DNA of 36,419 nt. Source: Bacillota bacterium (GTDB lineage: Bacteria > Bacillota > Clostridia > Caldicoprobacterales > Xylanivirgaceae). Positions 17,247 to 25,890 of this stretch are shown piece by piece; position 1 is the stretch's first letter; every line of letters starts with the position of its first letter. The DNA lies in contig JAMOAB010000050.1 in the NCBI GenBank assembly GCA_023621995.1, forward strand, positions 1-36,419. The letters run 5' to 3'. A program made the position numbers and the translations under genes. The notes beneath the pieces are model-generated. The model worked only from the letters and a program-made list of their open reading frames with translations. It ran no database searches and was not told the DNA's origin.

Positions 17247-18122
17247 TTATCCTTTAACTGCCCCAACCATAATTCCCTTTACATAATATTTCTGTAAAAA
17301 CGGATATAGTAACATGATTGGCACCATAGTTACTACAACTTGAGCCATCTTAACCCCTTCTGAATATACTACTATCCCCTCAAGTGCTTGAGTATTGATA
17401 TTTATATTTACCGACTCAAGTTTATTTTTTAATACTAGCTGGAGTGGATGTAGACTAGATTTGTTTAAAAACAGCATTGCTCTATACCATTCATTCCATA
17501 GCTCAACTGTTGTAAATAGCACAATCGTTGCAATAATTGGCATTGACAAGGGGAGTGTTATATGTATTAAAAGCCTTATCTCACTTGCCCCATCTAATTT
17601 TGCAGACTCCTCAAGACTTTTAGGTATGCTTTCAAAGAAATTTCTCATAAGAAGCATGTAAAAAGTACTTATTCCTGCTGGAAGTATTACAGACCATAAT
17701 GTATCTATTAAATTTAAGTTTTTTATCAAGAGATAAAATGGAATCATGCCTCCAGAAAAATACATGGGTACTATGACAAAATGGAGCATGAATTTTTTCC
17801 CCCAAAGACCCTCTCTAGAAAGTACAAATGCTCCTAATGTAGTCAATGTCATTGAATATATAAGACCTACAACCACTATAGTAAGTGTAGATTTGTAAGC
17901 ATTGCGTAAGCTACCTGTTTCAAATATGGATTTATACGCGCTCAATGTTGGCTCCTTTGGAAATAGTGCAAACTTATGCTGAACATACTCTGCCTCTGTC
18001 ATGAAAGAAATCATAACTGCATTATAAAAAGGGAGTATTATAATTAACCCGAATATTGTAAGCAAAATGCCATTTATAATGTCAAATATGGTAAGCTGTC
18101 TGTGTTTTTTCTTGCTTTTCAT
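17247..18122 (-). CDS. Carbohydrate ABC transporter permease (LplC/YtcP type)
   Basis: A 291-residue MalG-class inner-membrane permease. It has about six hydrophobic segments and the EAA-type coupling loop near FFESIPKSLEESAKLDGASEI. The ATG at 18120-18122, preceded by AGGGGTGAT, is preferred over the GTG three codons upstream because of its spacing. It ends with the common C-terminal MVGAVKG. It pairs with the permease immediately upstream and with the downstream lipoprotein. No ATPase gene is in the operon, as is usual for this family, which uses a shared MsmK-type ATPase encoded elsewhere. Confidence 0.88.
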   Translation of the reverse strand: MKSKKKHRQLTIFDIINGILLTIFGLIIILPFYNAVMISFMTEAEYVQHKFALFPKEPTLSAYKSIFETGSLRNAYKSTLTIVVVGLIYSMTLTTLGAFVLSREGLWGKKFMLHFVIVPMYFSGGMIPFYLLIKNLNLIDTLWSVILPAGISTFYMLLMRNFFESIPKSLEESAKLDGASEIRLLIHITLPLSMPIIATIVLFTTVELWNEWYRAMLFLNKSSLHPLQLVLKNKLESVNININTQALEGIVVYSEGVKMAQVVVTMVPIMLLYPFLQKYYVKGIMVGAVKG

Positions 18123-18134
18123 AAATATCACCCC

Positions 18135-19070
18135 TCAACTATAAATACCTTTTCCGCCGAGTTTTTTTATTACCTTGTCAGCTAAAATGAGCATGGCAAC
18201 ATTTATAACAGATTTGAATAGCCCCACTGCAGTACTAAAACTGTAATCGGGTACTTTTTTAAAGGTTATATCATATATATAGGTGTCTATTATGTCTATT
18301 TTTTCATTTACAATGGGATTGGTCATATTAAAAATCTGACTAAAGCCAGCATTCATTATGTTTGATAGTTTTAGAATTAACATAAAGGCAATTGTAGTTG
18401 CTATCCCTGGCATAGTGACATATATTATCTTTTGCATTCGGTTTGCACCATCGATTGTTGCTGCCTCATATAACTGCTCATCGATTCCCGTTATAGCCGC
18501 TAAATAGATTATAGATGACCACCCAGCACTTTTCCATACACTAGTAGCATAAAGCAGTAGTCTAAAGCGATCTGGGGAGCTTAAAAATGGTATAGGTTCA
18601 ATGTTAAAAGCGTATACCAATACATTGTTGACAAAGCCATCACTTCTTAAGAAGTTTTTTACTATCCCACCTACTATGACCCATGATAAGAAGTGAGGAA
18701 ATGTGTATATGGTTTGAAGGGTTTTTGCATACCTATCTGAATTTAGTTCAGATAACATAATTGCCAATAAAATTGGTATGGGAAACTCAAATAGGATTCT
18801 GCCAAAACTTATTATAATGGTATTTTTAAATACAGTCCAAAAATATTCTAATGAAAACAAAAGTCTAAATTTATCAAAACCTATCCATGGACTACCTAAT
18901 ATGCCTTTGCCTACATGAAACTCTTTAAACGCAAGTGTAGCACCATACATAGGTATATAACTAAATATTAAATAATATATAAAAACCGGGATAAAGAGTA
19001 TATAGAGGAGCCAATTTTGATCTATCTTATTTTCTTTGATAAATCTATCAACATTATCTCTTATCTTCAC
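18135..19070 (-). CDS. Carbohydrate ABC transporter permease (LplB type)
   Basis: A 311-residue MalF-class permease. The N-terminal hydrophobic segment LLYILFIPVFIYYLIFSYIPMYG is very typical of LplB/YteP proteins. The coupling loop carries YEAATIDGANRMQKIIYVTMPG. The start is a GTG at 19068-19070 preceded by GGAGG. The second permease follows after a short gap. A candidate promoter lies at 19113-19141, so the transporter can be transcribed separately from the sensor genes upstream, as is common when a YesMN-type system controls an adjacent importer. Confidence 0.88.
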   Translation of the reverse strand: MKIRDNVDRFIKENKIDQNWLLYILFIPVFIYYLIFSYIPMYGATLAFKEFHVGKGILGSPWIGFDKFRLLFSLEYFWTVFKNTIIISFGRILFEFPIPILLAIMLSELNSDRYAKTLQTIYTFPHFLSWVIVGGIVKNFLRSDGFVNNVLVYAFNIEPIPFLSSPDRFRLLLYATSVWKSAGWSSIIYLAAITGIDEQLYEAATIDGANRMQKIIYVTMPGIATTIAFMLILKLSNIMNAGFSQIFNMTNPIVNEKIDIIDTYIYDITFKKVPDYSFSTAVGLFKSVINVAMLILADKVIKKLGGKGIYS

Positions 19071-19112
19071 TTTTCCTTATCCTCCTATTATGAATTCATA
19101 TAACTCCTTGCA

Positions 19113-19141
19113 TATATAAATTGTAGCCTATATATATACAA
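19113..19141 (-). promoter_or_regulatory. Candidate promoter of the carbohydrate transporter operon
   Basis: TTGTAT (19136-19141) and TATATA (19113-19118) on the minus strand are 17 nt apart, about 40 nt upstream of the LplB-type start codon. The context is very AT-rich, so chance matches are likely. The position between sensor kinase and permease genes is what makes it plausible. Confidence 0.4.
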
Positions 19142-19187
19142 CACATAAATGGAAGATTTTCGGAACCTATTGTAATATTTTCCGATT

Positions 19188-20972
19188 TTATCTTGGTAAT
19201 GTCATTTTTACCACAGTACCCTGGTTCTCCTCACTAGATACCTCTATGCCATATTCTTTACCATAATTTAGTTTTATGCGATTATTTACATTTATAAGGC
19301 CTATGCTCCTCTTATTTGTACTATGTTCCAGTATTGGAAGATTGCTCGTTTGCAAATTTTTATTGATCTTATCGAGCTCTTTAGCGGCTATGCCCTTTCC
19401 ATTATCTTTTATTTCCAAAATAACATTACCGCCTTCTTCCATATACCCTATAATCTCCAGTATACCCTTGCCTCTCTTCTGTTCCAATCCATGATATACG
19501 GCGTTTTCCACCAATGGTTGAAGAGTCATTTTGATAATGTTCTTCTTTAAAATTTCTCTATCCACATCTAACATCAATGAAAACCTATCCCCATAACGTA
19601 TAGATATGATGGTAAAATAATCTTGGACACATTCAAGCTCATTCTCTATAGTCACAATCTCTTCCTCTTTAAGGGCATATCTAAATATTTTCCCCATACA
19701 TGTAGATATGTCAACAATTTCTGTAACCCCGTAATATAGAGCTATACTCCTTATACATTCAAGAGTATTGTATAGAAAATGCGGGTTGATCTGACTTTGA
19801 AGTAAACTTATTTGTGCACGTGTCTCACTTATTTGAGCCATGTATAATGCGTTTTGAGCATCTAGTATCTTTTGGGTCATTAGCTCTGTTCTATCCAACA
19901 TATCGTTTATATAGCCACCAATTACTGCAATCTCATTGCCTCCCTTGATCTCTATCCTTTTTCTATTAGTTAAATCATCTATTTGCTCTAATGATGTAAT
20001 TATATGATTTACCGGGTCAGTAATGCTTTTTATAATGATGTGGCCTATACTAAATAGTAATATGACAGTAATGAAAATTACAAATATCACCTTTTTCTTG
20101 AATTGAACTATGTCTGTTAGAAGCTCAGATATCTTCACCATACTATATATTTTCCATTCGGTGTTTTGTATAGTAGATCCATATATAAGATATTTTTCAC
20201 CTTTATACTCTACTTCGGTATTTTCCTCTATTATGCTATTTCTGTATAAAATTCGAATTAAAGAGTTGTTTAGCTTTTTCCCACGCATATCCGTTCTATT
20301 GGAAGAAACTATCCTATTACTTCCATCTACTAACATAAAAATGCTCTTGGATGGGAGCTTTACATTCTCTATCATGCTATTTGCACCTTGAGCCTTACAT
20401 AGAACTATTGTATAACCTATGCTTTCATCAGAATAGTAACCTTTAGATATGGAAAAGATGGGATTCACATATGCATAGTAGACTTCCCCACTCTTATTAT
20501 CTATGTATGCATTAGTATAAAAGGGATCTTTGTTATTTATCTCTATCAATTCATAATCACTTAGTATTTTGCTTAATATGTAATATTCCCCATTGCTTTT
20601 TGACGAAAGCCTTCTATCTTTACGATCTACTATATTTATACTCAATATGTTATTATTAGATTCCACCATAGAATTCAAATATTCTTGTAAAAAGTCACTC
20701 ATATCCCATCTGTGAGCTTCATCTTCTTCTAATATGTATTTTTGGATATTTGTGCTATACGATATCATAAAAGCAATGTTCTCTATATCCTCGTTCATTG
20801 ATAATAACCTTTGCTCTGCCTGATTCGTAAGATTATAGAACATCATAGACATTCTCTCTTTTGTGGATATACTAAATTGATGATAATAGAAATACTGTAT
20901 CAGTATAAGTGCAATAATGGATATAGAAATGAGTAAAAATAACTGATATTTAAGCTGTACATTTCTAAACAT
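19188..20972 (-). CDS. YesM-type sensor histidine kinase
   Basis: A 594-residue membrane kinase from the preferred start at 20970-20972 (MFRNVQLKYQ). That ATG overlaps the stop of the response regulator and has GGAAGAG upstream, whereas the longer frame to 21089 merely runs into the regulator gene. Domains in order: transmembrane helix about 10-30, extracytoplasmic Cache-like sensor about 31-290, second helix about 294-314, HAMP about 315-367, His_kinase with H398 in QINPHFLYNTLE, and an ATPase domain with DNGKGIAAKE. It autophosphorylates in response to an external sugar-related signal and phosphorylates the co-encoded regulator. Confidence 0.9.
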   Translation of the reverse strand: MFRNVQLKYQLFLLISISIIALILIQYFYYHQFSISTKERMSMMFYNLTNQAEQRLLSMNEDIENIAFMISYSTNIQKYILEEDEAHRWDMSDFLQEYLNSMVESNNNILSINIVDRKDRRLSSKSNGEYYILSKILSDYELIEINNKDPFYTNAYIDNKSGEVYYAYVNPIFSISKGYYSDESIGYTIVLCKAQGANSMIENVKLPSKSIFMLVDGSNRIVSSNRTDMRGKKLNNSLIRILYRNSIIEENTEVEYKGEKYLIYGSTIQNTEWKIYSMVKISELLTDIVQFKKKVIFVIFITVILLFSIGHIIIKSITDPVNHIITSLEQIDDLTNRKRIEIKGGNEIAVIGGYINDMLDRTELMTQKILDAQNALYMAQISETRAQISLLQSQINPHFLYNTLECIRSIALYYGVTEIVDISTCMGKIFRYALKEEEIVTIENELECVQDYFTIISIRYGDRFSLMLDVDREILKKNIIKMTLQPLVENAVYHGLEQKRGKGILEIIGYMEEGGNVILEIKDNGKGIAAKELDKINKNLQTSNLPILEHSTNKRSIGLINVNNRIKLNYGKEYGIEVSSEENQGTVVKMTLPR

Positions 20973-22431
20973 AATGTTCTCTTCCCTTTTCCCTATATTC
21001 GGTAGGAGATATTCCATAATATTTTTTAAACAATCTGCTGAAGTAATAGTAGTCATTGTATCCCACTTTGCTGGCAATTTGAGAAACAAGCATATCCGTA
21101 CCCTTTAGCATAGCACTGGCTTCTGTCATTCTTAGATCTAATATATATTCTGTCAATGTCCTATCAGTATGTTTTCTAAATAAATCGCATATATAAGTAG
21201 GACTTATATAAAATTGGCTTGACAGATCATCAAGACGTATCGTTTGATTGTAATTAAGGTTCACATATTCTAGTAATTCTTTAAAATTCTCATTTGCACT
21301 TTCCTGTCTATTCTTTCCCTCATCTAATAGATATAATATTGAATCACATAACACCTTACAAAATGAATTTATATTCGTAAACTGCTTTACTATCTGTTCA
21401 TAGTCCATAAAACTAAGATCTATATTTCTCATTCTACTGTAATATTCATAGTTTAAATAGCTGATTATCTGATTATAAAAGAACACTAAATCACTTAAAT
21501 TTAATTTCTCTACTTTAAATAGATTTAAAAGTTCTCCTGTTAAAATTTTTTGTACCATGTCCTGATTTTTTTGATCTATAGCTACTATTAACCGCTTTAA
21601 TAGTATGACAAGATTTTTTCTATCATTTTCTCTATAGCAATAGAGACCATTTTCTCCAGTGATAAAACTATTATATGAGGCTTCATCAGCCTCCCTGAAT
21701 TTATCAAAAAGGTTATCCGAACTATCAAATAGTGTACCTATTCCAATATTGCAATTCGCCAGTAATTTCTCTTGAATCAACTTTTTTTGGAAAGAGTTTG
21801 ATATATCTTCTCTACAATTTATTATATACAGGTATTTATTCTCTCCTGTCTTCATATCTATAAACTCTATGTCCTTTGAATCCAAAATGCATTTAATATC
21901 AAAATGGGTAGTTAAACCATCAATCATTACAAATTGAAATTTGTCATAACTACAAATTACTCCTTTCTCTTGAAACATAGCTTCAATTGCCACTTCTTTT
22001 GATAAGATTCTATCTAGATAGCTAAGCTTTAGTGTATATCTCTCAATATTCTGTTTTTCCTTTAGATAAAGAGATAATCTTTCTAAAAGCTCATTACCTT
22101 CTTGCACATCTATTGGTTTTAACAGATAATCATATACGTCATATCTCATAGCATTTTTTGCATAGTCAAATTCGCTATAACCGCTTACTATTACAAATTC
22201 AGAGCTTATATTTGCAGCCCTTGCCTTCTTGATTATATCTATGCCAGATAATTCAGGCATTCTAACATCTATAAAAATTACATCTACCCTTCTATTCATT
22301 ACTAGCTCAAGTGCATCAAATGGATCTGTTGTCTTCCCTATAACACTAAACCCTTTATCCTCCCAGTGGAAACTTCTCTCTATCCCACGTAATGCCCAAG
22401 GTTCGTCATCTATAAGCAATACACTAAACAT
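20965..22431 (-). CDS. YesN-type response regulator with AraC DNA-binding domain
   Basis: A 488-residue regulator beginning MFSVLLIDDEPWALRG. The ATG at 22429-22431 has GGGAGGGA upstream and is preferred over the upstream extension. The receiver domain shows D8/D9, phospho-acceptor D55 in FIDVRMPE and K105 in LLKP. A long middle region of unknown fold precedes a C-terminal AraC helix-turn-helix pair (about 385-485) ending YYYFSRLFKKYYGISPTEYR. It overlaps the kinase gene by 8 nt. It very probably activates the adjacent LplB/LplC transporter operon. Confidence 0.9.
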   Translation of the reverse strand: MFSVLLIDDEPWALRGIERSFHWEDKGFSVIGKTTDPFDALELVMNRRVDVIFIDVRMPELSGIDIIKKARAANISSEFVIVSGYSEFDYAKNAMRYDVYDYLLKPIDVQEGNELLERLSLYLKEKQNIERYTLKLSYLDRILSKEVAIEAMFQEKGVICSYDKFQFVMIDGLTTHFDIKCILDSKDIEFIDMKTGENKYLYIINCREDISNSFQKKLIQEKLLANCNIGIGTLFDSSDNLFDKFREADEASYNSFITGENGLYCYRENDRKNLVILLKRLIVAIDQKNQDMVQKILTGELLNLFKVEKLNLSDLVFFYNQIISYLNYEYYSRMRNIDLSFMDYEQIVKQFTNINSFCKVLCDSILYLLDEGKNRQESANENFKELLEYVNLNYNQTIRLDDLSSQFYISPTYICDLFRKHTDRTLTEYILDLRMTEASAMLKGTDMLVSQIASKVGYNDYYYFSRLFKKYYGISPTEYREKGREHYV

Positions 22432-22780
22432 ATATACTCCCTCCCATGCAATTACAAAAGTCATATAAATTTGAAATATACGCTAAAACAAGGCATATCC
22501 AGAATGTGATGATTAAATTTGTCAGCACATTTTGTCTATTACAATGCAATTTGACAATACTAGTGTGTGTATTTTGATATCTTGACCCCTATATATTCTA
22601 AGCTTTTCCAATACCCTTGAAATATCTTCTAATAATTATTTTGTGATATACCACTTTTAAAGATATGATAATAACCAATACAATACATTTTTATGTGTCG
22701 CAAACTATTTAATTGCAAAAAACTGTCACAATACTCTTGGCATTAATTTTACTAGGAACCCTCCAACTTTTCAAGCCAAA
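22432..22780. other. AT-rich gene-free stretch upstream of the response regulator
   Basis: No convincing reading frame on either strand. It should hold the promoter of the response regulator/kinase pair. A weak candidate is TTGTTT followed at 17-18 nt by TTATAT close to the gene. Nothing else is recognised. Confidence 0.35.
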
Positions 22781-22826
22781 TAAAACAAAAAAATTAACTG
22801 TGTTGAATGACAATCACAGTTAATTT
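22781..22826 (-). terminator. Orphan rho-independent terminator
   Basis: AAATTAACTGTG (22791-22802) and CACAGTTAATTT (22815-22826) form a perfect 12-bp stem with a 12-nt loop, followed on the minus strand by TTTTTTTGTTTT. The preceding minus-strand gene (AraC type, stop at 23150) has its own terminator, so this one has no obvious gene. It may end a small RNA or the remnant of a decayed gene in 22830-23100. Confidence 0.7.
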
Positions 22827-23100
22827 AAATCCGAAATTAAATATACTAAGTCAAATCAATTGGTTGCTATAATATTTTTAATCTTAAATCTCCCACCTAG
22901 CTATTATAGTAGTTTCTGCTTGGTAATAACTAACCTATGGGCTTTATGAGAACTGTTTAATTAATGACTATATCTTCTCATTATGTTTGGCATGGTTCTA
23001 AAGCTACAACGTTATATATCCATAATTTCACTCCTATAAAATTATATCTATACAAAATATATCGACACCATATATTAATTAAATATATTGCATAGATCTG
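22827..23100. other. Gene-free stretch between two minus-strand terminators
   Basis: On the minus strand a ribosome-binding-site-like ATAGGAGTG is followed by an ATG near 23010-23020, but the frame stops after three codons. The other frames also carry many stops. It may be a degraded gene or a small non-coding transcript. I recognise no family. Confidence 0.3.
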
Positions 23101-23102
23101 AA

Positions 23103-23144
23103 ATAAAAAATCACCTACGTATTCGAATTAAGAATACGAAGGTG
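23103..23144 (-). terminator. Rho-independent terminator of the cupin/AraC regulator gene
   Basis: CACCT-CGTATTC and GAATACG-AGGTG arms (23112-23144, one mismatch, loop about 7 nt) form a 13-bp stem, followed on the minus strand by ATTTTTTATTT. The hairpin begins at the 3' end of the gene, a few bases after the stop codon. Confidence 0.8.
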
Positions 23145-23149
23145 TTTCT

Positions 23150-24073
23150 CTATGCATACTTTTTACGATATTGCATCGGTGATACACCTGTATGCTGTTT
23201 AAATAGTTTGTTGAAGTGGTTTACGTTATTAAAACCTACATCTAAACATATATCTAGCACTCGTCTATCGGTAGTCCTTAAAAGTTCCATTGCCTTTGAT
23301 ATGCGAATTCCATTTAAATATTCTACAAATGTCTTCCTCGTTATACTCTTAAACAGATAACTAAAATATGACTGGGAAAGCATTGACACCTTGACAACAT
23401 CATCCATTGCAATATCTTCTGTATAGTTTTCTTCGATATACTTTATAGCATTATATATGGCATCACGATGACGAATATATAGTGGCTGATCATCTGACTT
23501 CTCAAGGGAGGCATTAAACTCTCTACCAACTATGACTAAAAGCTTTAGCAATAGTGATTTTATAAGCAATATATAGCTATCTTCCCTTTCTGTGAACTCC
23601 CTTAGTGCTTCATTTAATATGTTCTCCACTTCTACTTGTATAGAACCAGAGATATTGAGCCTAGGTTTCACCTGTGTCTCACTCACTAAAAAGGGCTCTA
23701 TATACGCAAAATCTAAAAAAGATTTCATGGTATCCATACTATCAAAACTCTCATTTATAAAATCTATGTTAAATTCAAACTCAAAAATTTCTGCATCCAT
23801 ATCTTTAGCTGGCATTATCATGTGGGGTACATATGGTGGTATTACAAATATATCGCCCTTTATTACGTCAAACTCCTGCTTGTTTACAACATGTTTCGCC
23901 CGACCTTTGTATACATAGTTTATCTGCATAAATTCATGCCTATGCATAGTAGTACCTTGGGAAGACAACTTATATTTTGCTATGAAAAACGGTATATCAC
24001 CTTGCCTATTGTCCTCCATTCTGTACATGTGAATATCCTTATATTCCTCTTTATCTAGATAATCAAGTGGCAT
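23150..24073 (-). CDS. AraC-family regulator with N-terminal cupin domain
   Basis: A 307-residue one-component regulator. Residues about 30-110 form a cupin-type sugar-sensing domain (THMHRHEFMQINYV-like sequence, then GDIFVIPPYVPH). Residues about 205-305 form the paired AraC helix-turn-helix, ending VGFNNVNHFNKLFKQHTGVSPMQYRKK. It lies 116 nt after the DraG-family gene on the same strand and is closed by its own terminator. A perfect TATAAT lies only 5 nt before the ATG, preceded by GGGGG. This could be a chance match or indicate a very short or leaderless transcript. The regulated genes are not evident; the neighbouring DraG-family gene is a candidate. Confidence 0.87.
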   Translation of the reverse strand: MPLDYLDKEEYKDIHMYRMEDNRQGDIPFFIAKYKLSSQGTTMHRHEFMQINYVYKGRAKHVVNKQEFDVIKGDIFVIPPYVPHMIMPAKDMDAEIFEFEFNIDFINESFDSMDTMKSFLDFAYIEPFLVSETQVKPRLNISGSIQVEVENILNEALREFTEREDSYILLIKSLLLKLLVIVGREFNASLEKSDDQPLYIRHRDAIYNAIKYIEENYTEDIAMDDVVKVSMLSQSYFSYLFKSITRKTFVEYLNGIRISKAMELLRTTDRRVLDICLDVGFNNVNHFNKLFKQHTGVSPMQYRKKYA

Positions 24074-24189
24074 GCTCTATTATACCCCCATTCAAATATT
24101 GACTTTACTGAGCCACATGTCCTAACACTTCAATATAATTTTATCATAAAACATGGGTTAAGTGTAGAGTATGATTTTATCTAGATTTA

Positions 24190-25551
24190 TTATTCAATAT
24201 CCATAGTTTGCTTAGCAAAGGGCACTGTCCTCTTTGCCAACTCTGAAATGGCTACCTTATGAAAACCCTGTACACCTGATACTATGCTATCATTTAATGG
24301 TTCTATCCACTTTTTAGGTAGATTTTCTGCTCCCATGAGCATTCCTACAATAGAACCTACCGTAGCCGCATTACAATCTGTATCAAAGGCTGCCAGTGTG
24401 GCTATACCTATGGATTTTTCCAAATCGCCGCCTCCATATAACAAAGATAGAGTAACAATCATGGCATTTGTAATTGTATGGCACCAATGGTGTCCAATTG
24501 TCTCATCATATTGACTATGCACCCTGTCTACAGCTTCCTCCCAGCCTATACCTTCATCTATCCAAGACAATACTTCCTTTATTTTTTCACTTAATCTACT
24601 GTTTTGAGGTATCTCAGATAGACCTATATCTATGATCTCTTCCATATCATCTGTAACTGTAGCCCCAGATAACATGGCAGCTACCCACATTGCACCATAT
24701 ATACCGTTCTTGGTATGGGATATTCGTGCATCCCTCCATGCCATTTCAGCAGCCAGTTCAGGATAGCCAGGAGCTATATATCCATAGAAGTCAGCCCTTA
24801 TCTGAGCTCCAATCCACTCTCTATAGGGATTTCTAAAATATGCCGATTGGGGAACATCTATAAGATTCACTATGTTTTGATATGCCACCCTTTCAGCTGT
24901 ACAAGTGTATGCAATAGGTAGGCTAGAGATCCAAGTGTGGGCAACGTCGTTTGATGTAAAGTCAAGACCATATCTCTCAAGTATGGACAATGCTAAAATT
25001 GTATAATTGGTATCGTCATCTTCCACCATGTGTTCTACATTGTTTATCCAATTTATATTATTTGAACCGTATACCACACCTTCGTCCTTGACATTGTACT
25101 TTTTCCTAATGTCATCAGATACATCAGATGACATATAATACATAAGTGGATAGTTGTTAGTATCCTTAGTAAATCTTTGGAGCCTCTTCCTATACCAACC
25201 TTCAACAGGCTGACCTAGAAGGCAACCACTACACCTTCCAAGCCATGCACCTAATATCCTGTCATATAGCATATCATCGGATAATCTAGTCTCTATCCTC
25301 CTAGGACCAGAAGGTCTTTCAGCCCTTATGTCTTCTAATTCAGAAGGCTCTATATACGGAAAGCTGTCCTCCACTTTGAGGGATGAGATCTTATCTAAAA
25401 TTTTTAATGCCATCTCCTCCTTTGCTTGACCACTTAAGCTATCAAGCTTTCTTATCTCTCCCTCGTAGATAGTAACATCCTTCCCCTCATCCCAGCTTTG
25501 AAGAAGCTCTATAGGTACCCTCTCTGAATAGGTTAAATACGTAATATCCAC
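24190..25551 (-). CDS. ADP-ribosylglycohydrolase (DraG) family protein, second copy
   Basis: A 453-residue protein paralogous to the one in the nucleoside operon. A helical N-terminal extension of about 90 residues precedes the DraG-type domain. Metal-binding motifs are EDDDTNYT (177-184) and FDTDCNAATVGS (389-400), again with DxDC for DTDT. Shared segments with the other copy include EWIGAQ followed by an APGxPxxAA stretch and ISHxxNGIxG. It is thus an ADP-ribosyl- or riboside-hydrolase of unknown substrate. The start is a GTG with GGAAGGA upstream. The only co-oriented neighbour is the AraC-type regulator downstream, which may control it. Confidence 0.82.
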   Translation of the reverse strand: MDITYLTYSERVPIELLQSWDEGKDVTIYEGEIRKLDSLSGQAKEEMALKILDKISSLKVEDSFPYIEPSELEDIRAERPSGPRRIETRLSDDMLYDRILGAWLGRCSGCLLGQPVEGWYRKRLQRFTKDTNNYPLMYYMSSDVSDDIRKKYNVKDEGVVYGSNNINWINNVEHMVEDDDTNYTILALSILERYGLDFTSNDVAHTWISSLPIAYTCTAERVAYQNIVNLIDVPQSAYFRNPYREWIGAQIRADFYGYIAPGYPELAAEMAWRDARISHTKNGIYGAMWVAAMLSGATVTDDMEEIIDIGLSEIPQNSRLSEKIKEVLSWIDEGIGWEEAVDRVHSQYDETIGHHWCHTITNAMIVTLSLLYGGGDLEKSIGIATLAAFDTDCNAATVGSIVGMLMGAENLPKKWIEPLNDSIVSGVQGFHKVAISELAKRTVPFAKQTMDIE

Positions 25552-25729
25552 TATGTTTTCCTTCCTATTTGGTTATATTTTTATTTCCCTCACAGTATTA
25601 TTCCCTCTGTTTCAATCCTTACTCCTTCATTTAGCATGGCCTAACGAGAAAATAAAAGTTAATAGAGCGCTATAGCTTTATGCTTTTAGCACTTTATGTG
25701 AACTAGGATTTGCATAATCTTATAATGCA

Positions 25730-25843
25730 TTAAGTGAAGTTAGTTTCTTCTTTTACTACAATACATATATCAATATCACTATAGGCAGTTACCACATCCC
25801 TAGCACAAAAGCCAAATAATGTGATCTTTGCAACAACTAAACC
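25730..25843 (-). pseudogene. Relic of a minimal nucleotidyltransferase (MNT) domain
   Basis: On the minus strand about 37 codons between two stops read a nucleotidyltransferase-like core: KITLFGFCARD, then YSDIDICIVVKEE. The pattern matches the family motif G-S-x-A-R-G followed by S-D-x-D; the catalytic DxD is kept but the GS/RG residues are altered (GFCARD). No start codon, ribosome binding site or further domain is in frame, so I call it a gene remnant. MNT domains usually occur as antitoxins beside HEPN toxins, and none is present here. The flanking 25552-25890 region otherwise holds nothing recognisable. Confidence 0.5.
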
Positions 25844-25890
25844 TTAGGTTTCAATTATAACTTTTTATTAATTATGCTTGTAGTATACCA

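Noticed and set aside
20973-21089. N-terminal extension of the sensor kinase
   Set aside because: These 39 codons overlap the end of the response regulator gene. The internal ATG at 20972 has a ribosome binding site, the usual stop/start overlap and the expected kinase N-terminus.
22680-22740. Short repeated GCAAA/CTGTCAC words suggesting an IS terminus
   Set aside because: The matches are short, in very AT-rich DNA, with no partner repeat or transposase remnant found nearby.
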